Shown: one piece after another, positions 53,781 through 63,175 of the stretch | Numbering within the stretch: the stretch's first letter is position 1 | How the letters are laid out: each line of letters begins with the position of its first letter | Assembly (NCBI GenBank): GCA_022508345.1 | Contig: JAFLVK010000002.1 | Location: 186,001-250,000, forward strand | DNA from: Clostridiales bacterium | Lineage (GTDB): Bacteria; Bacillota; Clostridia; Christensenellales; CAG-314 | Reading direction: 5' to 3' | Length of the DNA stretch: 64,000 nucleotides | Made by a program: the position numbers and the translations under genes | The notes under the pieces: generated by a model | The model's input: the letters and a program-made list of their open reading frames with translations, nothing else | Database searches by the model: none | What the model was told of the DNA's origin: nothing

Positions 53781-56077
53781 AGTGCATTTTCATAGACAGT
53801 TTTGATGTTGTCGGCGAGGACGAACTCTATGCTGTCCTTTACTTCCTGTGGTATTTCATCCATGTCCTTGGCGTTGTCCTTGGGGATGATAACCTTTTTT
53901 ACACCCAGACGGTAAGCGGCAAGCGTTTTTTCACGCAGACCACCTATCGGCAACACCTTACCGCGCAGGGTAATTTCGCCCGTCATTGCCACTTTGCCTG
54001 ATACGGGTATGCCGCTAAATGCCGACATCACAACCGTTGCCATGGTGACACCTGCGCTCGGTCCGTCCTTGGGTATTGCGCCCTCGGGGACGTGAATGTG
54101 AATGTCCGTCTTTTCAAAGGCAGATTTGTCAATTCCGTATTCGTCGGCAAGGCTCTTCACCAGTGAGATTGCCGTGCGTGCCGATTCCTTCATGACGTCG
54201 CCCAGATTACCCGTCAGCTGAACTTCGCCCTTGCCCTGGAACAGCGTTGCGTCTACATTCAATGTTACGCCGCCCACTCTTGTCCAAGCAAGACCGCGCG
54301 CACTGCCTACGGTGTCGTCTATCAAGCCCATTTCGTCCTTGTGCTTTTCCACACCGAGATATTCTCTAAGATTGTCGGGCGTGACGGTAACCTTTACGTC
54401 GGGGTTTTCTACCAGCTTCAACGCTACCTTACGGCATATTGCAGCAATTTCTCTTTCCAGGCTTCTTACGCCCGATTCGCTTGTGTAGCGTTCGATAATT
54501 TTGCTGTAGGTTTCGTCGGATATTTCTATTGCTCCGTCGGGAATGCCGTGCAGCACCATGTTCTTTTTCAGCAGGTATCTGTTGGCAATGGCAATCTTTT
54601 CCAGCTCGGTGTAGCCCGACAGCTCTATTATTTCCATACGGTCAAGCAGCGGCTCGGGGATGTCGTCCGTTGCGTTAGCCGTGCAAACAAACAGCACCTT
54701 GGATAGGTCGTACGGCACTTCAAGATAATGGTCGGTAAAGCTGAAGTTTTGTTCGGGGTCAAGCACCTCAAGCATTGCGCTTGCAGGGTCGCCCCTGTTG
54801 TCCTTACCCATCTTGTCGATTTCGTCAAGCAGCAACACGGGGTTGATACACTCCGCTTGCTTCATCATGTAAATGATTTTGCCGGGGATTGCACCGACAT
54901 AGGTGCGGCGATGTCCGCGGATTTCCGCTTCGTCTCTTACACCGCCAAGGCTTACGCGCAGATACTTCCTGTCGAGAGCCCTTGCAATACTGCGAACAAT
55001 GGACGTTTTTCCCACTCCGGGAGGACCAACAAAGCAAAGTATGGGACCGTTGAGCTTGCCTGTTAGCTGCATGACGGCAAGGTATTCGACAATTCTGTCC
55101 TTGATTTTTTCCAACCCGTAGTGATCTTCGTCGAGAATCTTGCGGGCAAGTGTCAAGTCCTTGTTGTCCGTCGATTCCTTGCTCCAGGGCACGTCGCACA
55201 GCCAATCGAGATAGTTGCGTATAACGGCAGCATCGGGAGATGTCGGCGACATCTTGGAAAGACGGTTGAGCTCTTTCGTCGCTTTCTTTGCAACGTCTTC
55301 GGGCATTCCGCACGCCTTTATTTTGTCCAGGTAATCTTGCTTTTCGTTGGCATCTTCACCAAGCTCGGCGGAGATAGCCTTCATTTGCTCCCTGAGGTAA
55401 TATTCCTTTTGACCGGACTGCACCTGTTGCTTCACACGGTTGGCAATACGCTTTTCGGCGTTGGCAAAGTCAATCTCTGCAATGATGTAGGCGCATATGC
55501 GCTCCAGGCGCTGTTCGATGCTTGTCTCTTCCAAAATTGCCTGACGTTCCTGAAGCCTGGTAACAATTTCGTTAGCAACCACGTTGGTGAAAGCAAGGTA
55601 ATCAATCTTTTCTGTGTAGAAGCTTTTTAGCTCCAGCTTGGCAACGCTCTTGTTAACCTCCGCAAGCTTACCAATGTAGCGCAATGTTTGCTCAAACAAG
55701 GCGCGCGTTTCACTGTCGTTTTGGTAGGTAAAATCCAGCGTTTCAACATTTGCGAAAATTATTTTTTCACCGAAGGACCAGTGCGTTATTCTAGCCGCCT
55801 CATAGGTGCGAGCCATGACGGTAGTCGCTTCCACTGTTGCGCTTTCAACGGATGCAATTTCTGCAATGACGCCCACTGTGTAGAAATCGGTTGTAACGGT
55901 AGGATTAGCTTTGGAGCCGTCAATTTGACTGACCATCAAGAACTTTCCGCCGTTTTCCAACGCAAACTTCAAGGCATTTCTCGAAATTTCACGCGCAACT
56001 TCCACTTTTGCGCGAATGTTTGGGAAAAAGAAATTTCCGCGCATAGCCAGTACAGGTAAATTGTTGTATTCTGTCAA
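53771..56077 (-). CDS. lon: ATP-dependent protease Lon
   Basis: A 768-residue AAA+ protease. N-terminal substrate domain ([16 protein letters not shown]), AAA+ core with Walker [10 protein letters not shown] and Walker [10 protein letters not shown], and the Ser-Lys protease domain with [13 protein letters not shown] (catalytic Ser) and [18 protein letters not shown] (catalytic Lys). I prefer the TTG at 56077, 8 nt after GAGAGG, to a GTG at 56095 that overlaps that site; both give the same protein otherwise. Degrades misfolded and regulatory proteins. Coupled to engB downstream. Confidence 0.96.
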   Translation of the reverse strand: MTEYNNLPVLAMRGNFFFPNIRAKVEVAREISRNALKFALENGGKFLMVSQIDGSKANPTVTTDFYTVGVIAEIASVESATVEATTVMARTYEAARITHWSFGEKIIFANVETLDFTYQNDSETRALFEQTLRYIGKLAEVNKSVAKLELKSFYTEKIDYLAFTNVVANEIVTRLQERQAILEETSIEQRLERICAYIIAEIDFANAEKRIANRVKQQVQSGQKEYYLREQMKAISAELGEDANEKQDYLDKIKACGMPEDVAKKATKELNRLSKMSPTSPDAAVIRNYLDWLCDVPWSKESTDNKDLTLARKILDEDHYGLEKIKDRIVEYLAVMQLTGKLNGPILCFVGPPGVGKTSIVRSIARALDRKYLRVSLGGVRDEAEIRGHRRTYVGAIPGKIIYMMKQAECINPVLLLDEIDKMGKDNRGDPASAMLEVLDPEQNFSFTDHYLEVPYDLSKVLFVCTANATDDIPEPLLDRMEIIELSGYTELEKIAIANRYLLKKNMVLHGIPDGAIEISDETYSKIIERYTSESGVRSLEREIAAICRKVALKLVENPDVKVTVTPDNLREYLGVEKHKDEMGLIDDTVGSARGLAWTRVGGVTLNVDATLFQGKGEVQLTGNLGDVMKESARTAISLVKSLADEYGIDKSAFEKTDIHIHVPEGAIPKDGPSAGVTMATVVMSAFSGIPVSGKVAMTGEITLRGKVLPIGGLREKTLAAYRLGVKKVIIPKDNAKDMDEIPQEVKDSIEFVLADNIKTVYENALCK

Positions 56078-56126
56078 AATGTGTACCTCTCTCACTTTTT
56101 ACGTTAGTTTGTGTGAATTTCTTATA

Positions 56127-56155
56127 ATTATAAAATAATTTTCAATTTAACGCAA
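56127..56155 (-). promoter_or_regulatory. lon promoter
   Basis: On the minus strand TTGCGT (56155-56150) and TATAAT (56132-56127) are 17 nt apart, right after the clpX terminator. No CIRCE-type repeat or CtsR heptamer (GGTCAAANANNGGTCAAA) is seen. Confidence 0.7.
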
Positions 56156-56163
56156 CTAAAAAA

Positions 56164-56186
56164 GACTTCTCTATGTACGAGAAGTC
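56164..56186 (-). terminator. Rho-independent terminator after clpX
   Basis: GACTTCTC and GAGAAGTC pair around 7 nt, followed on the minus strand by TTTTTT. It separates the tig-clpP-clpX unit from lon. Confidence 0.85.
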
Positions 56187-56195
56187 AATTAGTTT

Positions 56196-56274
56196 ACTAA
56201 TATAAGTGTTTGATACGGTAGAAGTGAGATAGGCGATGCGGAACTAAGCATACCGACACTAATAGCGGCTCAAA

Positions 56275-56279
<5 letters not shown>
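56196..56279 (+). other. Possible remnant of the 3' end of a 23S rRNA gene
   Basis: The plus strand runs GTTTGATACGG, AGAAGTGAG, GGCGATGCGG, ACCGACACTAATAG and CTCAAACTAACC, in the same order as the end of bacterial 23S rRNA as I remember it (GTTGATAGG, GGTGTAAG, AGCGATGCGT, ACCGGTACTAAT, GGCTTAACC). The conserved core ACTAATAG is intact. About 80 nt match and nothing upstream does. The clpX stop codon (56275-56277) falls inside the match. No alignment was possible, so chance similarity remains open. Confidence 0.35.
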
Positions 56280-57495
<1,216 letters not shown>

Positions 57496-57574
57496 TTTGT
57501 CTCCTAATTACGTCAAATTTTCACACATGGGACACAAAAAACAATGATTTTCCCGCCCCAAGTGGTTATTTTCA

Positions 57575-58159
57575 CTATTTACGAGTGTAGAACACCTGGT
57601 CTACAATTCCGTATTTTTTGGCTTCTTCTGCCGTCAGATAGTTGTCGCGGTCGGTGTCGCGCTCCACCTCTTCAACAGGCTTGCCTACGTTTTCGGCAAG
57701 CAGCTTGTTTAGCTTGTGCTTTATCTTCAACAGCTGCTTGGTTTGAATTTCCACATCGCTTGCCTGACCTTGTGAACCGCCAAGCACTTGGTGAATCATT
57801 ATTTCGCTGTTGGGCAATGCAAAGCGTTTGCCCTTGGTTCCGCTGGACAGCAAAAATGCACCCATGCTTGCAGCCATGCCGATACAGATTGTGGACACGT
57901 CGCAACGAATGTATTTCATTGTGTCGTAAATTGCCATGCCTGCGGTAACTTCGCCGCCGGGGCTGTTGATATAAAGTGAAATATCCTTGGTGGGATCTTT
58001 CGATTCCAAATAAATCAGCTGAGCCACCACAAGATTGGCAAGCTCGTTGGTTACAGGACCAGACAAAAATACTACTCTGTCCTCCAACAGACGTGAGTAA
58101 ATGTCGAAGCTTCTTTCGCCGCTATCGGTGCGGTCTACAACCATTGGAATAAGTGTCAT
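57575..58159 (-). CDS. clpP: ATP-dependent Clp protease proteolytic subunit ClpP
   Basis: A 194-residue serine protease of the Clp barrel. The catalytic triad is in [14 protein letters not shown] (Ser), IMIHQVLGG (His) and [11 protein letters not shown] (Asp, about residue 170). The start [25 protein letters not shown] in its two parts is family-typical. Ribosome-binding site AAGGAGAG. Between tig and clpX, the conserved tig-clpP-clpX order. Confidence 0.97.
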   Translation of the reverse strand: MTLIPMVVDRTDSGERSFDIYSRLLEDRVVFLSGPVTNELANLVVAQLIYLESKDPTKDISLYINSPGGEVTAGMAIYDTMKYIRCDVSTICIGMAASMGAFLLSSGTKGKRFALPNSEIMIHQVLGGSQGQASDVEIQTKQLLKIKHKLNKLLAENVGKPVEEVERDTDRDNYLTAEEAKKYGIVDQVFYTRK

Positions 58160-58180
58160 TGTATTCTCTCCTTAAACATT

Positions 58181-58208
58181 ACGTCGGGCTAAATTTTTCA
58201 CCCGACGT
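58181..58208 (-). other. Intercistronic hairpin between tig and clpP
   Basis: ACGTCGGG and CCCGACGT form an 8-bp perfect stem with a 12-nt loop. On the minus strand no T-tract follows, so it may adjust rather than end transcription after tig. Confidence 0.5.
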
Positions 58209-58221
58209 CATCTGTTGTGTA

Positions 58222-59514
58222 CTAAGCTATTGTGTTTTCCTTTTTGAGTAGCGCTAGCAAGCTATCAGTAATAACTTGATTTTCGAAGTAATATCTGTCG
58301 GATTCTTGAAGCTGTTTGCTGAAATCTTCGTAGGTAGAGCCAATGCGCTCTGCATACTCTTTGATTTTTGCCTCAACATCCTTTTTGTTTGCCTTGATTT
58401 TTTCCGCTTTGACGATTTCTTCAAATACAAGGCGCGTACGTACAGATTTCTCAGCGCGGTCACGGTATTCGTTACGCAAGTCCGCCATTGTCTTGTCGGT
58501 GTACTTGAAGTAGCTTTCGATGTTCAAGCCCTGGTAGCTCAGTTGATATTTGAAGTCTTCGACAAATTGGTCGATTTGTTCTTCTATCATTTCGTCGGGA
58601 ATGTCGAACTTGGTGTTGCCCACTACCGTTTCAATTAGCTTGCTTTCGTCCTCGCGCTCAGCGTCCTTGTTGTAACGCTCGGTGATATTCTTTTTGATGT
58701 CTGCCTTGTAATCTTTCAAAGTGTCGAATTCGCTTACGTCCTTGGCAAATTCGTCGTCCAGTTCGGGCAGTTCTTTTACTGTGATGCCGTTGATTTTAAC
58801 GGTAAACACTGCGGGCTTACCCTTGAGCTCTTCTGCGTGATACTCTTCGGGGAAGGTTACGTTGATATCGCGGGTTTCGCCGATGTTCATGCCAACAAGC
58901 TGCTCTTCAAAGCCCTCGATAAAGGTGTGTGAACCGATTGTAAGCGTTTGACCCTCGGCTGTGCCACCGTCAAATGCTACTCCGTCCGTTTTTCCGCTGT
59001 AATCGAGATTTACTTGGTCACCGTCCTGTACGGGTCTGTCCGTAACCTCGATATAGCGTGCGTTACGTTCGCGAACCTTGGATATTTCTGCGTCAACGTC
59101 GGCAGCCTTTACCTTTTGCGGTTCCGTCTTCTTGATTGTCAAGCCCTTGTACTGTCCAAGGGTGATTTCGGGACGAACGGTTACAACCACTGCAAATGTT
59201 ACGCCCTTATCGTCGATATTGAATGCTTTTTCGTCAAGGCTGGGACGGGCAACAGGTTCTACACCTTTATTTTTATCCAAAAATTCGGTGTAATATTCTT
59301 GTGCGCACAGATAAAGCGCGTCTTCTAAGAATAAACCTTTGCCGTAGCGCTGCTCCAAAACGTGCTTGGGGGCATGTCCCTTGCGGAAACCGGGTACGTT
59401 GTACTTGCCCTTGTTTTGATCGTAGGCGCGTTTTTCAAAGTCTGCCCATTCTTCAGCCGTAGCCTTAAACGTGATTGTCAAGGTATTTTTGTCTTTGTTT
59501 TGCGTGTATTTCAT
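58222..59514 (-). CDS. tig: Trigger factor
   Basis: A 430-residue ribosome-bound chaperone with prolyl isomerase domain. The ribosome-docking signature GFRKGHAPKHVLEQRYG lies at about 41-57. The FKBP-like PPIase region is about 150-235 (VQDGDQVNLDYSGKTDG, HTFIEGFEEQLVGM). The C-terminal helical arms make up the rest. Ribosome-binding site GGAGGA. First gene of tig-clpP-clpX. Confidence 0.96.
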   Translation of the reverse strand: MKYTQNKDKNTLTITFKATAEEWADFEKRAYDQNKGKYNVPGFRKGHAPKHVLEQRYGKGLFLEDALYLCAQEYYTEFLDKNKGVEPVARPSLDEKAFNIDDKGVTFAVVVTVRPEITLGQYKGLTIKKTEPQKVKAADVDAEISKVRERNARYIEVTDRPVQDGDQVNLDYSGKTDGVAFDGGTAEGQTLTIGSHTFIEGFEEQLVGMNIGETRDINVTFPEEYHAEELKGKPAVFTVKINGITVKELPELDDEFAKDVSEFDTLKDYKADIKKNITERYNKDAEREDESKLIETVVGNTKFDIPDEMIEEQIDQFVEDFKYQLSYQGLNIESYFKYTDKTMADLRNEYRDRAEKSVRTRLVFEEIVKAEKIKANKKDVEAKIKEYAERIGSTYEDFSKQLQESDRYYFENQVITDSLLALLKKENTIA

Positions 59515-59566
59515 GATAGTCCTCCGACTTAATTATCTGTTTTGGTGATTGCTCCAACGGCTTATA

Positions 59567-59595
59567 ATTGTAACATAGAAAATAAAATTTAGCAA
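59567..59595 (-). promoter_or_regulatory. tig promoter
   Basis: On the minus strand TTGCTA (59595-59590) and TACAAT (59572-59567), 17 nt apart, about 50 nt before the tig ATG. Confidence 0.65.
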
Positions 59596-59615
59596 TCAAA
59601 TTACAGAGTAATCAC

Positions 59616-59643
59616 TTGACAATTTAATAAAAATTGGTAAAAC
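59616..59643 (+). promoter_or_regulatory. rqcH promoter
   Basis: TTGACA (59616-59621), 16 nt, TAAAAC (59638-59643), 30 nt upstream of the ATG. It is back to back with the tig promoter; the -35 boxes are about 20 nt apart. Confidence 0.6.
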
Positions 59644-59673
59644 TTTAAGACAGAAAAACTAACGGAGAAAGCC

Positions 59674-61374
59674 ATGGCTTACGATGCGCTGACATTGTCG
59701 GTGTTGAAGGACGAGTTAAAAGAGGCCCTTACGGGTGGGAAAATCAGCAAAATTTACCAACCCGAAAGAGATGAGATTGTACTGTTTGTATTCAACAAGC
59801 AAACGTACAAGCTACTTATTTCCGCCAACGCCAACGTCAACCGAATACACCTCACTGACAGACCGACGGACAATCCCAAGACTGCGCCGTCCTTTTGCAT
59901 GCTGCTTCGAAAGCACGTAACCAACGCCACCATTACCGATATTACGCAAATGCCCTACGAACGGGTACTGGAATTGGCTTTGCAGGTAAATGACGAGCTT
60001 GGTTACCGCAAGGACATGAAGCTAATTTTTGAGCTGACAGGCAAAACCTCCAACATCATTTTAACTGACGGTAACTACACGGTGTACGACAGCATAAAGC
60101 ACCTGCCGCAGGACCTTGACAGCAAGCGTATCATTATGGCAGGGGCGAAATACAGCTTTTTCCCACCACAGGACAAGATTTACCCATTTGACTACCCCAA
60201 GGTGAGGGAATTTTTGTCCCACTGCAACACACCACTGCGCAAGACGTTACCGGAAGTTTTGCTTGGAGTGTCGCAAGCGACAGTAAACGAAATTTTGTAC
60301 GGCATTGACGAAAACGACCACTCTATCGTCAATCACAGTCTTGTTGTGGACAGGCTTGCAATGTATCAGGCAAACCTTGCAAACAAAAAACCCAATGTTG
60401 TACTGCAGGACGGAACACCCGTTGAGGTGTGTCCATTCAACTACCAGTCGAAAAAGGGCGAAAAGATTTTTTACAGTACATTGAATGCCGCGCACGACAA
60501 CTACTACTATCTGTTGGACAAGGCACAACGCTTCAACTCAAAGGCGAAGTCGGTGTCAACAATTGTCAAGAACGCCATTTCGCGAACGGAAAAGAAGCTG
60601 GCAATTCAACGTCAAAGTGTGCTGGAGGCGGAAAGCCGCGAAACGTACAAGCAATACGGAGATTTGATACTGTCCAATTTGTGGCAGGTGGGCAAGACGG
60701 ATACACTTGTGTGCTTCAACTACTACGACAATACCGAGGTGAAAATTCCCCTGGACAAGACGCTCACCCCGCAACAGAACGCGCAAGCGTACTACAAAAA
60801 ATACCGCAAGCTGAAGTCCTCCGCCGAGCATAACGGCAGGCTTGTGGAAGAGAACACGGCATTGCTTGAATATCTACTTACCATCAAGCAAAGCCTGAAG
60901 CACTCCACCGAGACGGAGGATTTGCAGCAGATACGGGACGAGCTTGTTGAGCTGGGGCTCATACGCGAAAAACAAACATCGAAAAAGAAGGTGGATGCGC
61001 CCGTCAAACCGCTGTGCTACGACATCGGCGGCTACCTGGTGTACGTTGGCAAAAACAACGCACAAAACAACTTTGTCACCTTCAAGCTTGCAAGGTCAGC
61101 TGACCTGTGGTTGCACACGCAAAAGATTCACTCTTCCCACGTAGTAATAGTAAACGACAAGGGCGGCGACATTCCCGACGACGTAATTGTAGCTGCGGCG
61201 GAAATATGCGCCTACTACTCACAGGCAAGCGGAGGAAGCAAAATTCCCGTTGACTACACCCAGCGTTGCAATGTGAAAAAGCCCAACAAGGCTCCACTGG
61301 GCTTTGCCGTATACAACGTCTACCAAACAGTACTTGTCAACCCCGACAGGCACGTGCTTCAGTTAAAACAATAG
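59674..61374 (+). CDS. rqcH: RqcH (NFACT family) ribosome quality control protein
   Basis: A 566-residue NFACT protein, the usual length. NFACT-N (about 1-180; DALTLSVLKDELKEAL, MLLRKHV), a central helical and coiled-coil part (about 280-430; ISRTEKKLAIQRQSVLEAE), and NFACT-R at 450-550 (DIGGYLVYVGKNNAQNNFVT, DLWLHTQKIHSSHVVI, ASGGSKIPVDYTQ). Family knowledge: RqcH binds stalled 50S-peptidyl-tRNA and adds C-terminal alanine tails that mark chains for degradation, often by ClpXP, which is encoded next door. Often misannotated as fibronectin-binding protein. Confidence 0.95.
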   Translation: MAYDALTLSVLKDELKEALTGGKISKIYQPERDEIVLFVFNKQTYKLLISANANVNRIHLTDRPTDNPKTAPSFCMLLRKHVTNATITDITQMPYERVLELALQVNDELGYRKDMKLIFELTGKTSNIILTDGNYTVYDSIKHLPQDLDSKRIIMAGAKYSFFPPQDKIYPFDYPKVREFLSHCNTPLRKTLPEVLLGVSQATVNEILYGIDENDHSIVNHSLVVDRLAMYQANLANKKPNVVLQDGTPVEVCPFNYQSKKGEKIFYSTLNAAHDNYYYLLDKAQRFNSKAKSVSTIVKNAISRTEKKLAIQRQSVLEAESRETYKQYGDLILSNLWQVGKTDTLVCFNYYDNTEVKIPLDKTLTPQQNAQAYYKKYRKLKSSAEHNGRLVEENTALLEYLLTIKQSLKHSTETEDLQQIRDELVELGLIREKQTSKKKVDAPVKPLCYDIGGYLVYVGKNNAQNNFVTFKLARSADLWLHTQKIHSSHVVIVNDKGGDIPDDVIVAAAEICAYYSQASGGSKIPVDYTQRCNVKKPNKAPLGFAVYNVYQTVLVNPDRHVLQLKQ

Positions 61375-61384
61375 TAAAAAAAAA

Positions 61385-61417
61385 CGCCCCATGTTGCAAA
61401 AACCGCAATATGGGGCG
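61385..61417. terminator. Bidirectional Rho-independent terminator
   Basis: A 13-bp stem (61385-61397 with 61405-61417, one G-T) flanked by A9 on the left and T6 on the right. It serves rqcH (+) and the 61468-61812 gene (-). Confidence 0.88.
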
Positions 61418-61467
61418 AATTTTTTAAGTTATTGAATTAGTTTAGTGTTGATTGTGTTGTAATCGCA

Positions 61468-61812
61468 CTAGGCGACAACGGAAAACAAAACAGTTAAATA
61501 AATTCCCACAATAATGACTACATACAGCACTATAATCGCCGTTTCAATTGCGCCGATAATGATACCTGCAATGGCAAGCTCCCTGCCTCTTTCGCCGGAA
61601 TTTTTCACCTGCTTGTAAGCAATGATGGACAACACAAGTCCGATAACTGCACTGAAAAATGACAGTACAAAACCGACAATAGCCAGCGTGTTGTAGTTGT
61701 TGGACGGGGAATTGACGTACGGGCTTCTAATTCCGTCAACAGCGCATCCGCATTTAGTGCAGATTGCTGCTTCATCATAAATTTCCGCTCCACAGTGAGC
61801 ACAATATTTCAT
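61468..61812 (-). CDS. Zinc-ribbon DUF4190-like membrane protein
   Basis: A 114-residue protein. The N-terminus is a zinc ribbon (MKYCAHCGAEIYDEAAICTKCGC: C4, C7, C18, C21). Two hydrophobic segments follow (about 44-66 and 80-112) with the DUF4190-like link SIIAYKQVKNSGERGRELAI. It is a paralogue of the next gene upstream (61841-62194), with the same domain order, evidently a tandem duplication. Function unknown; likely membrane-embedded with the zinc ribbon in the cytoplasm. Confidence 0.8.
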   Translation of the reverse strand: MKYCAHCGAEIYDEAAICTKCGCAVDGIRSPYVNSPSNNYNTLAIVGFVLSFFSAVIGLVLSIIAYKQVKNSGERGRELAIAGIIIGAIETAIIVLYVVIIVGIYLTVLFSVVA

Positions 61813-61840
61813 AGTTTTTCTCCTTTATCTTAAGATTATT

Positions 61841-62194
61841 TTACGGTAGCAAAATTACAATCCAGTACAGAATGTCGAATAGGAACATGCATGCACCTAC
61901 AGGTATTCCTGCAACTGCAAGGCCTTTGCCTCTTTGTTCTCCGCTTTTTACTATCTGCACCAAACCAATGATAGACAGTATAGTTCCTGCCAAGGCAAGC
62001 AAGCCCATAAAATCAACAAAGAATGTTATCACGCCCACCAAGGACAAAATAAACCCTACCAGCGCGCAATTATTTAGTTTAGTCTTTTGCTGACCTATCG
62101 GTGCTGGCGCATTATTAGTCCAGCAGCCGCATTTAGTGCAAAGCACAGCATCATCCATTATCTCCGCGCCACAGTGTGTACAGTATTTCATCAT
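61841..62194 (-). CDS. Zinc-ribbon DUF4190-like membrane protein (paralogue)
   Basis: A 117-residue protein starting MMKYCTHCGAEIMDDAVLCTKCGC (zinc ribbon, four Cys), then two hydrophobic regions joined by QIVKSGEQRGKGLAVAGI. It lies 28 nt upstream of its paralogue at 61468-61812. The ribosome-binding site AAGGAGAAAGG precedes two consecutive ATGs; either may be used. No known function. Confidence 0.8.
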   Translation of the reverse strand: MMKYCTHCGAEIMDDAVLCTKCGCWTNNAPAPIGQQKTKLNNCALVGFILSLVGVITFFVDFMGLLALAGTILSIIGLVQIVKSGEQRGKGLAVAGIPVGACMFLFDILYWIVILLP

Positions 62195-62211
62195 CCTTTC
62201 TCCTTATAGAT

Positions 62212-62240
62212 ATATTATCACAAAACATCTGCTAACACAA
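62212..62240 (-). promoter_or_regulatory. Promoter of the zinc-ribbon gene pair
   Basis: On the minus strand TTGTGT (62240-62235) and TAATAT (62217-62212), 17 nt apart, 17 nt before the ATG at 62194. The rest of the 137-nt gap after the carbamoyltransferase-like gene shows no clear terminator. Confidence 0.5.
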
Positions 62241-62331
62241 CAATTTTCGCCAATTTATACGCTGGCGTGGTATGAGCTAGATGTTTCTACCTATACAACA
62301 ATTTAAATGTAGCAGTTGTCCCACTTTTACA

Positions 62332-63168
62332 CTAGTTTTTTTGCAGTAGATACAGCACCGCCATTGCAACGGATACGTAACAGCTTTCGCGGGTGCTTAC
62401 GATGTTGTGAGCGTACTCCTTGATGCCGACGTTATCTACAATGAAACGGTTGCCCAAAAGAGGACAGTTGATACGCGCCATATCCATGAGCTCCTCGGAT
62501 ATACCGCCACTTGTGCCGTAGTACTTTTCGGGGTCGGAAAAGGGTGCAAGTCCCAAGTCTATTACCGCATCCACGCCCGAGAACGCTGCGGCGGCCCTGT
62601 CGATAATTATGCCCTTGCGGGTAGTAACAAAGTCATCGGGAGGAAGATACCACACAGCGTTGGAGCCAAATAGCTGCAAGCAGTGATTGAGCTCATTTAT
62701 CTTGTTGACGTCGCGGTTACCCACGAACAGCACGTTGAGGTTTGACAGTCCGTCCAGCTTCATATTCAGTGCCATAAGGTCTGCAAGCACGCCAATGGGG
62801 TCGTACTGGCTTGAGCCTCCGTTGATAACACCCGCGCGGGAAAGGCTACCGAAGCTCTTGGCAATGTTACCGTTGTCGCAAGCAATTACCATGGTATTTA
62901 CACCCATGCTGTCGAACGTGCGGCATTGCTCCAGCACATCATCCGCGCCAAACACGGGGCATATCGTGCCAGACAGATACAGCGTTGCCAACTGAAACGC
63001 TGTACTGGATACGCTGGGTTTGTTCCATACGCCGGCTACAACGTGACCGATAAGCTGCGGTCCCTTTTTGTAGTTGGCGGTGACAATCCTGCGCATTTGT
63101 GTTGCTACTTCGAGAATGTTACTTATTTCCTTTTTGGTAAGGTCTGTAAGTGTTAGCAGATTTTTCAT
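62332..63168 (-). CDS. Aspartate/ornithine carbamoyltransferase-like pseudoenzyme
   Basis: A 278-residue protein with the carbamoyltransferase fold pattern (LLTLTDLTKKEISNILEVA; LADLMALNMKLDGLSNLNVLFVG in two parts) but without its active site. The carbamoyl-phosphate loop STRT is PSVSST (51-56), HPxQ is QYDPIG (121-126) and HPLPR is NCPLLGNRF. Loss of these Arg and His residues should abolish ATCase or OTCase activity. It is about 25 residues shorter than PyrB. It directly follows rluD, which is where the pyr genes (pyrR, pyrB) sit in many Firmicutes, so it may be a repurposed pyrB. The frame is intact, so it is likely a functional protein in another role. Confidence 0.7.
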   Translation of the reverse strand: MKNLLTLTDLTKKEISNILEVATQMRRIVTANYKKGPQLIGHVVAGVWNKPSVSSTAFQLATLYLSGTICPVFGADDVLEQCRTFDSMGVNTMVIACDNGNIAKSFGSLSRAGVINGGSSQYDPIGVLADLMALNMKLDGLSNLNVLFVGNRDVNKINELNHCLQLFGSNAVWYLPPDDFVTTRKGIIIDRAAAAFSGVDAVIDLGLAPFSDPEKYYGTSGGISEELMDMARINCPLLGNRFIVDNVGIKEYAHNIVSTRESCYVSVAMAVLYLLQKN

Positions 63169-63175
63169 ATATACC

